NCBI GenBank assembly: GCA_900298995.1
Contig: OMIC01000002.1
Location: 62,001-126,000, forward strand
Reading direction: 5' to 3'
Origin: Hyphomicrobiaceae bacterium
GTDB lineage: Bacteria; Pseudomonadota; Alphaproteobacteria; Rhizobiales; Aestuariivirgaceae
Length of the DNA stretch: 64,000 nt
Shown: positions 18,273 through 26,695 of the stretch, piece after piece
Position numbering within the stretch: position 1 is the stretch's first letter
Layout of the letters: the number at the start of each line of letters is the position of its first letter
Position numbers and translations under genes: made by a program
The notes under the pieces: generated by a model
The model's input: the letters and a program-made list of their open reading frames with translations, nothing else
What the model was told of the DNA's origin: nothing
Database searches by the model: none

Positions 18273-19589
18273 TCAGCAGTCCAGCGTATTGTCGCGCTCC
18301 CACTGGGTGAGATGGCGGCAGTACTGGTTCCACTCATTGTGCTTGAGCTTGAGATAGCCCTGGGACACTTCCTGACCCAGCATCTCCTGCAGATACTTGT
18401 CCTGCTCGAAGGCGCGCAGCGCATCCAGAAGGTTGAGCGGCAGCTTCTTGGCGTTCTTCACCGTGTGGCCCTCGGCATACATGTCGATGTCGAGTCGCTT
18501 TCCGGGGTCGATCTGCTTCTCGACGCCGTGCATGCCGGCCACCAGGATGGAGGCCAGAAGCAGATAGGGATTGGCGGCACCGTCCGGCAGGCGGTATTCG
18601 GCGCGGCCACCATCGGGGATGCGGACCATGTGGGTGCGGTTGTTGCCGCCATAGGTGATCGATGAGGGCGACCATGTGGCACCCGAGATCGTGCGGGGCG
18701 CGTTGATGCGCTTGTAGGAGTTCACCGTCGGATTGGTGATGGCGCACATCGAGGCGGCGTGCTGGATGAGGCCGCCGAGGAAATGATAGCCCAGCTTGGA
18801 CACACCCAGTTCACCCTTCGGGTCATCGAAAAGGTTCTTCTTGCGGTCGTTGGTCCACACCGAGAGGTGCACATGGCAGCCATTGCCGGTGAGATTGATG
18901 AAGGGCTTGGGCATGAAGGTGGCGCGCAGTCCGTGCTTCTCGGCGATGGCCTTCACCATGAACTTGAAGAAGGCGAGCTGATCAGCGGTGGTCAAAGCAT
19001 CATTGAAGTTCCAGTTGATCTCGAACTGGCCGTTGGCATCCTCATGATCGTTCTGATAGGGGCCCCAGCCCAGCTTGGTCATGGTCTGGCAGATCTCGCC
19101 GATGACATCGAGGCGGCGCATGATGGCGGCCTGATCATAGCAGGGCTTGTCCGCCGTATCGCGGTGATCCGAGACAGCCGAACCATCGGCGTTGGTGAGA
19201 TGGAACTCGGGCTCGACGCCGGCCATCAGCTTCATGTTCTTCTTGCCGTAATGCTCGGTGAGCTTGCGCAACACAACGCGCGGCGCCTGTGCCAGCGGCT
19301 CGCCATTCATCCAGGGCTCACCGGCCACCCAGGCCACATCCGGCCGCCACGGCAGCGGGATCACCGAATTGGTATCGGGCATGACCAGAATGTCCGGATG
19401 CGCCGGGGTCTGATCGAGCCAGGTGGCAAAGCCAGCAAAGCCGGCGCCCGCCTTCTGCATCTTGCCAGCGGCCTCCGCCGGAACCAGCTTGGCCCGCTGC
19501 ACGCCGAACAGATCGGTGAAATTGAACAGAAAGAACTTGATGCCGTTCTGCTTGGCATAAGAGGCAAGATCGCCCATTTTACGTGTCAC
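18273..19589 (-). CDS. Type III glutamine synthetase (GlnT / gamma-glutamylmethylamide synthetase candidate)
   Basis: A 438-residue glutamine synthetase-fold ligase. It has a beta-grasp N-terminus (LFNFTDLFGVQRAKLVP), metal-binding Glu in MAGVEPEFHL, NGQFEINW and the GNGCHVHLS nucleotide/metal motif. It belongs to the short type III group that includes rhizobial GlnT and GmaS, which ligates methylamine to glutamate. Beside genes that could be either sarcosine oxidase or N-methylglutamate dehydrogenase, a GmaS role is plausible. Plain glutamine synthesis is the alternative. It is monocistronic, with 167 bases of upstream non-coding sequence. Confidence 0.75.
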   Translation of the reverse strand: MTRKMGDLASYAKQNGIKFFLFNFTDLFGVQRAKLVPAEAAGKMQKAGAGFAGFATWLDQTPAHPDILVMPDTNSVIPLPWRPDVAWVAGEPWMNGEPLAQAPRVVLRKLTEHYGKKNMKLMAGVEPEFHLTNADGSAVSDHRDTADKPCYDQAAIMRRLDVIGEICQTMTKLGWGPYQNDHEDANGQFEINWNFNDALTTADQLAFFKFMVKAIAEKHGLRATFMPKPFINLTGNGCHVHLSVWTNDRKKNLFDDPKGELGVSKLGYHFLGGLIQHAASMCAITNPTVNSYKRINAPRTISGATWSPSSITYGGNNRTHMVRIPDGGRAEYRLPDGAANPYLLLASILVAGMHGVEKQIDPGKRLDIDMYAEGHTVKNAKKLPLNLLDALRAFEQDKYLQEMLGQEVSQGYLKLKHNEWNQYCRHLTQWERDNTLDC

Positions 19590-19756
19590 TCCCGAGTTTT
19601 GTCTTTGTCGTGGTCAGGCGTCCCGGAACTGGGCCGCCGGATGCCCATCTGGGCGGCAAGGCGCGCTGGCACAAGCCGATTTAGTCTTAGCATGCCAGCC
19701 TCAAGTTTCAACCATCGGGAACTATTTTTTAACTCCAGGAATTGGCCGGACAATGG

Positions 19757-20491
19757 TCACTGCTGACCCACGGCATCCACAATTCCGTCGGGGCAGCCAC
19801 GGCCCACCGGTGGCGCGCCAAGCATCAGCTCGGGCAGAGGCGTGCCGCCGGGAATATCACCTCTGAGACCTATGGTGAGCTCGGTGATCAGTCGGCGGTC
19901 ACCGTCTTCGCGGCAGGCGACCCCTACCCGCTCCCCGGTTCCCGCGCCGAAAGCCTCGTCAAAACGGGCACGGATTTCGCTGGCCGACATCCGCCGCCCG
20001 ATGTTGTCGCGCATCAGCTCGGCGAGCCCCGAGTCGTTGATGGTCCGCAACAGGCGCAGCGAGTCACGGAAATAGATCTCGGCCTGAGGCACGGCGTGGC
20101 ATGAGCCATGCTTCACCCATTCATGGCGGTCGAGAAATGACTGCCGCCCCGGCATGGCCACGTCGAGTTCAGCCTTCGTTTCAGGCGTGAGTTCCGGCGC
20201 GGGCAGATCACGCCACCGACCGCTGGCGGACGCCGCGCGCACATCGCCGGGCACATTGCAGTACTGACGCCGCGCCGGCTGCGGCCAGAGACCATGCAGC
20301 ACGAACTGACCGGCATCCGAACGCCGCACGGTCTGGGACTTGCATTCGGGTTTGCGGGCTGCGAATTCGCAGAAGGCGGACTGCCAGCTGATGGCGAGGA
20401 TATAGAAGGGCTCGGCAGCGCGTGCAGTGGCCATGTTTGCCGTCAGCGCGATGACGGCTCCGAACAGCGCGAGGCTCCGCACCGCCCGCAT
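19757..20491 (-). CDS. Secreted ribonuclease T2
   Basis: A 244-residue protein with an N-terminal signal peptide (MRAVRSLALFG and a hydrophobic stretch, cleavage probably after ARA near residue 25). Both RNase T2 catalytic segments are present: CAS I as FVLHGLWPQ and CAS II as HEWVKHGSCH. They supply the catalytic His residues and the Glu/Lys pair. Conserved Cys residues suit an exported, disulfide-bonded enzyme that degrades RNA in the periplasm or outside the cell. It begins one base after the stop of the XRE-cupin regulator gene, so the two are probably cotranscribed. Confidence 0.93.
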   Translation of the reverse strand: MRAVRSLALFGAVIALTANMATARAAEPFYILAISWQSAFCEFAARKPECKSQTVRRSDAGQFVLHGLWPQPARRQYCNVPGDVRAASASGRWRDLPAPELTPETKAELDVAMPGRQSFLDRHEWVKHGSCHAVPQAEIYFRDSLRLLRTINDSGLAELMRDNIGRRMSASEIRARFDEAFGAGTGERVGVACREDGDRRLITELTIGLRGDIPGGTPLPELMLGAPPVGRGCPDGIVDAVGQQ

Positions 20492-20492
20492 G

Positions 20493-21149
20493 TCATTCCT
20501 CGCGGCGGTAACTGATCACCGAAAGATAGCGGATCGGAAGCTTGCGCAACTCCTCGGGTCCATGCGGGGCATCGGCATCGAAAAACAGCGCATCACCCGG
20601 ATGCATGTCATAGGTCTTGCCGCCATGCCGGTAGACGACATTTCCCTCGAGTATGTAGAGGAACTCGAGGCCAGCATGCTGAAAGGTCGGAAATACGTCA
20701 GACTGGTGCGTGAGCGTGATGAGATAGGGCTCGACCATCACGGGCCCATGCGGGCTGTGGCCAAGGAGCTGGTACTGGTGGCCCGCGCGGGTGCCACGCC
20801 TTTCAATGGTGAGGCCCTGACCGGCCTTCACGAAAGTGGCGTCGCGGATTTCCTCATAGGACTTGAAGAAGGCGGTGACGGGGACCTGGAGCGCGCGGCC
20901 CAACGCCTGCAGCGAGGCCAGCGATGGTGAGGTGGCGCCATTCTCGATCTTTGAGAGCATGCCGGCCGACATGTCCGCCGCCTTCGCCAGTTCGGCGATG
21001 GTCAGCCCCAGCTTCTCCCGGAAGATCTTGACTTCGCGTCCGATGGCTTGCTCCAGCAGCTTGCCCTGAGCCCCGGCCTGGCCATGCGGGTCCTGGAAAT
21101 CCAGACCAGCGACACCGGAAGGCTTTCGTGAATTGCTGCTCTTGTCCAA
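20493..21149 (-). CDS. XRE-family regulator with C-terminal cupin domain
   Basis: A 218-residue regulator. Residues about 35-90 form an XRE helix-turn-helix (LTIAELAKAADMSAGMLSKIENG). Residues about 130-210 form a cupin sensor domain (HAGLEFLYILEGNV, then MHPGDALFFDADAPHGPEEL). The start appears to be TTG at 21149: GGGAGG sits eight bases upstream and no ATG precedes the DNA-binding domain. The ribosome-binding site lies inside an inverted repeat (21154-21170), suggesting autoregulation or a structured leader. It is divergent from cysD and upstream of the RNase T2 gene. Confidence 0.85.
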   Translation of the reverse strand: MDKSSNSRKPSGVAGLDFQDPHGQAGAQGKLLEQAIGREVKIFREKLGLTIAELAKAADMSAGMLSKIENGATSPSLASLQALGRALQVPVTAFFKSYEEIRDATFVKAGQGLTIERRGTRAGHQYQLLGHSPHGPVMVEPYLITLTHQSDVFPTFQHAGLEFLYILEGNVVYRHGGKTYDMHPGDALFFDADAPHGPEELRKLPIRYLSVISYRREE

Positions 21150-21153
21150 TGGG

Positions 21154-21170
21154 TTTTCCTCCCAGGAAAA
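21154..21170. promoter_or_regulatory. Inverted repeat TTTTCCT-CCC-AGGAAAA over the regulator's ribosome-binding site
   Basis: Perfect seven-base arms are separated by three bases. On the minus strand the repeat contains the GGGAGG ribosome-binding site of the TTG-started XRE-cupin gene. It could be an operator for that regulator or an RNA hairpin that masks the site. The arm core AGGAAA/TTTCCT recurs in the palindrome before cysD. Confidence 0.5.
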
Positions 21171-21220
21171 AGACTATCCTTTTGATGGCTCAAGCTCAAG
21201 TGACGTCGCGGGAGGCAGAA

Positions 21221-21236
21221 ATAGGGAAAATCCTAT
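21221..21236. promoter_or_regulatory. Inverted repeat ATAGG-N6-CCTAT in the regulator-cysD intergenic region
   Basis: Five-base arms flank GAAAAT, with a TATAAA stretch overlapping the right arm (21234-21239) that could be a -10 element for cysD. The position, midway between divergent genes, suits an operator. Arms this short could also arise by chance. Confidence 0.35.
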
Positions 21237-21304
21237 AAAGATCATTTTTCGGCTTCTCGAAGCGTCTTGATTCAGCTATGGATGCGTCAGAACCCTCGCT
21301 TGAA

Positions 21305-21316
21305 AGGAAATTTCCT
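21305..21316. promoter_or_regulatory. Perfect palindrome AGGAAATTTCCT abutting the cysD start codon
   Basis: A 12-base perfect palindrome ends at the base before the ATG at 21317 and includes the AGGA that serves as ribosome-binding site. Its half-site matches the arms of the repeat at 21154-21170. It could bind the XRE-cupin protein or the helix-turn-helix-like domain at the N-terminus of CysD itself. Confidence 0.5.
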
Positions 21317-22429
21317 ATGTCAGACACGCTCATTCAGTCCTTTCTGGCCGAAATCGACCGATTCCTCCGCTCAGCCGGCATAGAGCCCACGGTTCTCGGC
21401 AAACAGGCTCTGGGCGATCCCAATTTCGTTTTTGACCTGCGGAAGGGTCGCTCGCCCTCAACCCGGACCATCGAGAAGGTCCGCAACTGGATGTCCCAGC
21501 AGGTCCCCGCGGTCCGGGGCGAGACCTCGGCGGCTCTTACCCACCTGGAGCGCCTCGAGGCCGAGTCGATCCACATCATCCGCGAGGTGGCCGCCGAATG
21601 CGAGAAGCCGGTGATGCTCTATTCGATCGGCAAGGATTCAGCCGTAATGCTGCATCTTGCGATCAAGGCGTTCTATCCCTCCAAGCCGCCCTTCCCTCTG
21701 ATGCATGTGGATACGGGCTGGAAGTTTCGTGACATGTACGCGATGCGCGAGGCGACAGCCCGCAAATACGGCTGGGACCTGATCGTCCACAAAAATGCCG
21801 AGGGCGTCGCCAAGAACGTCAACCCCTTCGATCACGGGTCGGCATTGCACACCCAGATCATGAAGACCGACTCCCTGAAGCAGGCGCTCGACAAACATGG
21901 TTTCGACGCGGCCTTCGGGGGCGCGCGTCGCGACGAGGAGAAGTCCCGCGCCAAGGAGCGCATCTTCTCCTTCCGCGACAGCCGCCACCGCTGGGACCCC
22001 AAGAACCAGCGTCCGGAACTCTGGGACCTTTACAACGCGCGCAAGAACAAGGGCGAGTCCATCCGCGTCTTTCCGCTGTCGAACTGGACCGAACTCGACA
22101 TCTGGCAATACATCCACCGCGAAAACATCGACATCGTTCCGCTCTACTTCGCGGCGGAACGCCCCATCGTGTGGCGCGACGGCCAGATGATCATGGTCGA
22201 CGACGAACGCATGCGCCTCAACCCCGGCGAGACGCCCGAGATGCGCAAGGTCAGGTTTCGGACCCTCGGCTGCTATCCGCTGACAGGCGCGATCGATTCA
22301 AGCGCCACCAGCCTGCTCGACATCGTTGAGGAAATGCTGGTCGCCACCTCCTCCGAACGGCAGGGCCGCGTCATCGACAAGGACGCCTCCGCCTCCATGG
22401 AAAAGAAGAAGCAGGAAGGATACTTCTGA
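21317..22429 (+). CDS. cysD: Sulfate adenylyltransferase small subunit with an extra N-terminal HTH-like domain
   Basis: A 370-residue protein. From about residue 70 it is a normal Cys[18 protein letters not shown], the PP-loop segment [16 protein letters not shown], then [16 protein letters not shown]-like and [12 protein letters not shown] segments. With CysN it makes adenosine 5'-phosphosulfate from sulfate and ATP. The first 60 residues are additional and resemble small alphaproteobacterial helix-turn-helix proteins ([42 protein letters not shown]). ATG at 21317 has AGGA at good spacing. An internal ATG (the MSQQVPAV segment) could give a 312-residue ordinary CysD. The stop overlaps the cysNC start (TGATG). 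Confidence 0.9.
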   Translation: MSDTLIQSFLAEIDRFLRSAGIEPTVLGKQALGDPNFVFDLRKGRSPSTRTIEKVRNWMSQQVPAVRGETSAALTHLERLEAESIHIIREVAAECEKPVMLYSIGKDSAVMLHLAIKAFYPSKPPFPLMHVDTGWKFRDMYAMREATARKYGWDLIVHKNAEGVAKNVNPFDHGSALHTQIMKTDSLKQALDKHGFDAAFGGARRDEEKSRAKERIFSFRDSRHRWDPKNQRPELWDLYNARKNKGESIRVFPLSNWTELDIWQYIHRENIDIVPLYFAAERPIVWRDGQMIMVDDERMRLNPGETPEMRKVRFRTLGCYPLTGAIDSSATSLLDIVEEMLVATSSERQGRVIDKDASASMEKKKQEGYF

Positions 22430-24336
22430 TGACGCGTTTCATCGAATTCACGGGCGGCGACGTCGAGGCCTATCTCGCAGCGCAGGAGCGCAAGGACCTC
22501 CTGCGCTTCATCACCTGCGGATCCGTCGATGACGGAAAGTCCACCCTCATCGGGCGTCTGCTCTACGAGGCCAAGATGCTGTTCGAGGATCAGCTCACGG
22601 CACTCGAGGCGGACTCGCGCAAGATGGGCACGCAGGGCGGCAACCTCGATTTTGCTCTCCTGGTCGACGGCCTCGCCGCCGAACGCGAGCAGGGAATTAC
22701 CATCGACGTCGCCTATCGCGCCTTCACGACCGACAAGCGCAAGTTCATTGTCGCCGACACGCCGGGGCATGAGCAGTACACGCGCAACATGGCCACCGGC
22801 GCTTCGACCGCCGATCTTGCCATCATCCTGATTGACGCCCGCAAGGGTGTTCTGACCCAGACGCGGCGGCACACCTTCATCTGCACATTGCTGGGCATCC
22901 GTCATCTTGTTGTCGCCGTCAACAAGATGGACCTGATGGGTTTCAGTCAGGAAGTCTTCAGCAAGATCGAGGCGGACTACCGCGCCTTCGCCAAATCACT
23001 GGGTGCAGAAGAGGTGACCGTGATCCCGGTGTCGGCGCTCATGGGCGACAACATGATCGAGCGCTCGCGCAACATGGCCTGGTATCACGGTCCGACCCTG
23101 ATGGCGCATCTTGAAACGGTGCCGGTGGGCGATGATCTGGCAGACCGCCCGTTCCGGCTGCCGGTGCAATGGGTCAACCGTCCCAACCAGAATTTCCGGG
23201 GCTTTTCCGGCACGATCGTGTCAGGCACGGTGAAGCCCGGTGATGCGATCAAGGTGCTGCCGTCGGCACGCGTTTCGATCGTCGACCGCGTGGTGACCTA
23301 TGATGGTGATCTTGCAGCCGGGTTTGCAGGTCAGTCGCTTACGGTAACGCTCAAGGATGAGATTGACATCAGCCGCGGCGACGTGATCTGCGCCGCCAAT
23401 GATCCGGTGGAGGTTTCGGACCAGTTCCAGGTGGAAATCCTCTGGATGAGCGATGAGCCGATGCTGCCTGGGCGGCCCTATCTCTTCAAGTCCTCGACCA
23501 AGACCGTGCCCGGAACCCTCGAGGAGCTGAAGCACAAGGTGAACGTGAACACCATGGAGCATGTTGCGGCCAAGACGCTGCAGCTGAATGAGATCGGCGT
23601 GTGCAACCTCGAACTGGACAGCGCCATCGCCTTCGCGCCCTATACGGAGAACCGGCATCTCGGCTCATTCATCATCATCGACCGCTTCAGCAACAACACC
23701 GTCGGCATGGGCCTGATCCGTTTTGCCCTGCGGCGGGCGGCAAACATTCACTGGCAGGCGGTCGACGTGGCCAAGGCTTCGCGCGCCGCGCTGGCCGGGC
23801 AGAAGCCTGCGGTCCTCTGGTTCACGGGCCTTTCGGGCGCCGGCAAGTCCACCATTGCCAATCTGGTGGAAAAGCAGCTCCACGCCGCCGGTCACATGAC
23901 CTATCTCCTCGACGGCGACAATGTGCGCCACGGGCTCAACCGCGATCTGGGCTTCACCGACGCCGACCGTGTCGAGAACATCCGGCGCGTGGCCGAGGTT
24001 GCGAGGCTCATGGCGGATGCGGGCCTCCTCGTTCTGGTGTCCTTCATCTCGCCGTTCCGCTCCGAACGGTTGATGGCGCGCGAACTGCTTGAGAAGGACG
24101 AGTTCATCGAGATCTTCGTCGACACGCCCCTCGCCGAAGCCGAGAGGCGCGACGTCAAGGGCCTCTATGCCAAGGCGCGGCGCGGCGAGATCAAGCACTT
24201 CACCGGCATCTCATCGCCCTATGAAGCGCCCGAGAACCCGGAACTCCGTATCGACACGGCCAAGCTCACGGCCGAAGGTGCAGCGGACGCCGTCGTGGCC
24301 TATCTCAAGGAAAAGGGCCGGCTCACCAAGGCCTGA
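22429..24336 (+). CDS. cysNC: Bifunctional sulfate adenylyltransferase large subunit / adenylylsulfate kinase
   Basis: A 635-residue fusion, NodQ-like. Residues 1 to about 440 are the CysN GTPase: G1 is [10 protein letters not shown], then [17 protein letters not shown] and NKMDL, followed by EF-Tu-like barrels. Residues about 455-635 are APS kinase: P-loop [11 protein letters not shown], then [16 protein letters not shown]. It drives APS synthesis with GTP hydrolysis and phosphorylates APS to PAPS. It is coupled to cysD and the pair ends at a hairpin. No other sulfate-assimilation gene (cysH, cysI) is adjacent. PAPS is the donor needed by the sulfotransferases encoded at 43-55 kb. Confidence 0.95.
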   Translation: MTRFIEFTGGDVEAYLAAQERKDLLRFITCGSVDDGKSTLIGRLLYEAKMLFEDQLTALEADSRKMGTQGGNLDFALLVDGLAAEREQGITIDVAYRAFTTDKRKFIVADTPGHEQYTRNMATGASTADLAIILIDARKGVLTQTRRHTFICTLLGIRHLVVAVNKMDLMGFSQEVFSKIEADYRAFAKSLGAEEVTVIPVSALMGDNMIERSRNMAWYHGPTLMAHLETVPVGDDLADRPFRLPVQWVNRPNQNFRGFSGTIVSGTVKPGDAIKVLPSARVSIVDRVVTYDGDLAAGFAGQSLTVTLKDEIDISRGDVICAANDPVEVSDQFQVEILWMSDEPMLPGRPYLFKSSTKTVPGTLEELKHKVNVNTMEHVAAKTLQLNEIGVCNLELDSAIAFAPYTENRHLGSFIIIDRFSNNTVGMGLIRFALRRAANIHWQAVDVAKASRAALAGQKPAVLWFTGLSGAGKSTIANLVEKQLHAAGHMTYLLDGDNVRHGLNRDLGFTDADRVENIRRVAEVARLMADAGLLVLVSFISPFRSERLMARELLEKDEFIEIFVDTPLAEAERRDVKGLYAKARRGEIKHFTGISSPYEAPENPELRIDTAKLTAEGAADAVVAYLKEKGRLTKA

Positions 24337-24368
24337 CGGCCGGGCCACATGGCGACAGAACCCTGAGG

Positions 24369-24390
24369 ACGGCTCCGTCAGCGGAGCCGT
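24369..24390. terminator. Hairpin between convergent cysNC and acyl-CoA synthetase genes
   Basis: Nine-base perfect arms (ACGGCTCCG and CGGAGCCGT) enclose a TCAG loop that includes the stop codon of the minus-strand gene. The location between convergent 3' ends suits a bidirectional terminator, though neither side has a strong T run. Confidence 0.55.
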
Positions 24391-25934
24391 TCCAGCCGCT
24401 TGTCCTTGGCCCAGGCGCGGAGTTCCACCTTCCGGATCTTGCCAGATGGCGTGAGCGGAAATGTCTCGACCAGATAGATTGTGGAGGGCACCTTGAAACG
24501 GGCGATGCGTGCGGCACACAGCGCCTGAAGCGACCCGGCCGTGACAGGCGCGTGAAGTTTGACGGCCGCCGAGACTGTTTCACCGTAATAGTCATCGGGC
24601 TCGCCGAAGACCGCAGCTTCCGCCACCGCCTCATGCTGTTGCAGGACCATCTCGATTTCGGCGGGATAGATGTTTTCGCCTCCACGGATGATCATGTCGC
24701 GCAGACGCCCGCCGGCGACGACCAGCCGGCCATCTGGCCTCAGATACCCAAGATCGCCAGTACGCAGCCAGCCGCCGCCGATGATGGTCTCGGCCGTGGC
24801 ATCCGGATTGTTGTAGTATCCATCCATAACCATTGGGCCACGCGCCTGGATCTCGCCGATCTCACCTGTTGCACGCAAGGCCAGTGTCTGTGGATCAACG
24901 ATCCGGATGTCACAGCCGGGAAGAGGTTTTCCGACTGTCTCCCAGCGCAACGGGTCATCAGGTTCGGGGCATGCGAACAGCGTGGCGCCCTCTGTCTGGC
25001 CATAGACCTGTGCGAGTCCAGGCATCGAAAATTCGAGCGCACAGCGCCGCAACACTTCAGGATTGGCATCAGCACCCCCGCAACTCCCGGCACGGAGCGA
25101 GGACAGATCGTGGTTTCGGCGTGCCGGATGATCAAGCATGGCGAGATAGGAGGTCGGCACGCCGGAAAGAACGGTGCAGCGCTCCGCCGCTATCACGCGG
25201 AACATGTTCTCGGGGTCGAAGGACGGGACACCCACATAGGCAGCTCCATGACTGACGCAGCCCAGCAGGTTCAGAACGCAGCCCGCACAATGGAATAGCG
25301 GGATGATGGACGTCCAGCGATCACCCGGCTGAAGACCAAGCCTCGCCGCACTGCTCTGCCCAACCGCCATCATGGCGCGGTGGGAGAGCACTGCGCCCTT
25401 GGGAAAGCCGGTGGTTCCGGAGGTATAGAGCAGAGCCGCCGGCTGCGCGGCATCAAAGTCCCGAGGACTGAAGAGATGCCCTTCGGCGATGAGCGCTGGA
25501 TAGTCATGTTCCAGGGTGAAGACGTGGCGCAGGCGGGCCAGCATCGGACGGAGCGTGGCGACCGTCTCGAGATAGGGGTTGGAACGGAATTCCACCGAGC
25601 AGAACAGGGCCTCGGCATCGGAGTGCCTCAGGGCATAGGCGAGATCATCCCGCCGGTAGTGCGTGTTGAGCGGCACCACAACTGCACCCAGTGCCGCGCA
25701 GGCCATCTGCACGACCGGCCATTCGACCCGGTTCTCGGCGAGCAGCGCCACATGCGTGCCGCGTCCCATGCCGCGGGCCGCAAGTGCGCCGGCAAGCGCC
25801 AGCGCCTCGTCGTGGTACTCCCGGAAAGTCTTGCTGACCTGCTGATGCGGGAAGACCAGCGCCTGAGCCGTGGGCCATGTCCATGCGGCATGCGCCAGCG
25901 CCTGCCACGGGTGCGCGGCCGTCACTGGGCGCAC
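24378..25934 (-). CDS. AMP-forming acyl-CoA synthetase in the hut operon
   Basis: A 518-residue adenylate-forming ligase. The ATP motif is LLYTSGTTGFPKG, the adenylation core has GGGWLRTGDLGY, and the C-terminal motif runs from GGRLRDMIIRGGENIYPAEIE to a catalytic Lys in PSGKIRKVEL. It activates a carboxylic acid to its acyl-CoA. The specific acid is unknown. The start is GTG at 25934, 13 bases inside the end of the SDR gene. It is the last gene of an apparent hutF-hutH-SDR-ligase operon, so its substrate may relate to an imidazole or formyl intermediate, although general fatty-acid activation is equally possible. Confidence 0.85.
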   Translation of the reverse strand: MRPVTAAHPWQALAHAAWTWPTAQALVFPHQQVSKTFREYHDEALALAGALAARGMGRGTHVALLAENRVEWPVVQMACAALGAVVVPLNTHYRRDDLAYALRHSDAEALFCSVEFRSNPYLETVATLRPMLARLRHVFTLEHDYPALIAEGHLFSPRDFDAAQPAALLYTSGTTGFPKGAVLSHRAMMAVGQSSAARLGLQPGDRWTSIIPLFHCAGCVLNLLGCVSHGAAYVGVPSFDPENMFRVIAAERCTVLSGVPTSYLAMLDHPARRNHDLSSLRAGSCGGADANPEVLRRCALEFSMPGLAQVYGQTEGATLFACPEPDDPLRWETVGKPLPGCDIRIVDPQTLALRATGEIGEIQARGPMVMDGYYNNPDATAETIIGGGWLRTGDLGYLRPDGRLVVAGGRLRDMIIRGGENIYPAEIEMVLQQHEAVAEAAVFGEPDDYYGETVSAAVKLHAPVTAGSLQALCAARIARFKVPSTIYLVETFPLTPSGKIRKVELRAWAKDKRLERLR

Positions 25935-26686
25935 CAGCCACCATCGGCAAGCAGGATGGTGCCGGTCACGAAGCTCGCCGCATCGGATGCGAGAAAGATT
26001 GCCGGACCAACCATCTCGCGCATCTCGGCCATTCGGCGCAAGGGCGTGCGCGCCGCGATCTCGCGTTCGGCGCGATCGAGATAGGCCTGTCCCTCATCGG
26101 TCATCGAATGCTTCGTGTAGCCGGGATTGAAGGCGTTGACCCGGATGCCATGCGGTCCCCACTCTGCGGCAAGACCCCGCACCAACATGTCGATGCCACC
26201 TTTCGCAGCACAATAGGGTGTGAGGTCCTCAAAGGCAGCAACAGAGGCGTTGGAAGAATTCATGACAATGACACCGCCCCCGCCCTGCCGGATGAACTGA
26301 CGCGCGGCTGCCTGTGCGCAGAGAAAATAGGCGCGGAGATTGCCGCCGATCACGGTATCGAAATCGGACGGTGAGAAATCCAGTGCCGCCTTCTTGACGT
26401 TCACCCCGGCATTGCAGACCAGGATATCCAGACGGCCGTAACGGCGCACGGCGGCAGTGACGACTGCATCGGCGCCTTCAGGGGTGGCGACATCCGCCAG
26501 GACCGCAAGCGTGTCATGGCCCCTGCCCCGGAGTTCGGCTGCCGTCGCCTCGGCGCCTTCATGAGTTCGGGCACATCCGACAACAGTGGCGCCGGCAGCT
26601 GCAAAACCGAGGGCGAGTTCCCTGCCGATGCCGCGACTGGTGCCCGTGATGACCGCAACGCGGCCGGAGAGGTCAAAGAGCGTCAT
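25922..26686 (-). CDS. Short-chain dehydrogenase/reductase in the hut operon
   Basis: A 254-residue classical SDR. The cofactor motif is TGTSRGIG, with NAG at NAGVNVKK, the catalytic Ser in MNSSNAS and Tyr/Lys in YCAAKGG, ending with the typical FVTGTILLADGGW. It probably uses NAD(P)(H) on a hydroxy or oxo substrate. Neighbours are hutH (nine bases upstream) and an acyl-CoA synthetase (13-base overlap), so it is probably part of the hut transcript. No specific role is evident. Confidence 0.87.
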   Translation of the reverse strand: MTLFDLSGRVAVITGTSRGIGRELALGFAAAGATVVGCARTHEGAEATAAELRGRGHDTLAVLADVATPEGADAVVTAAVRRYGRLDILVCNAGVNVKKAALDFSPSDFDTVIGGNLRAYFLCAQAAARQFIRQGGGGVIVMNSSNASVAAFEDLTPYCAAKGGIDMLVRGLAAEWGPHGIRVNAFNPGYTKHSMTDEGQAYLDRAEREIAARTPLRRMAEMREMVGPAIFLASDAASFVTGTILLADGGWCAQ

Positions 26687-26695
26687 GTCACCTTT

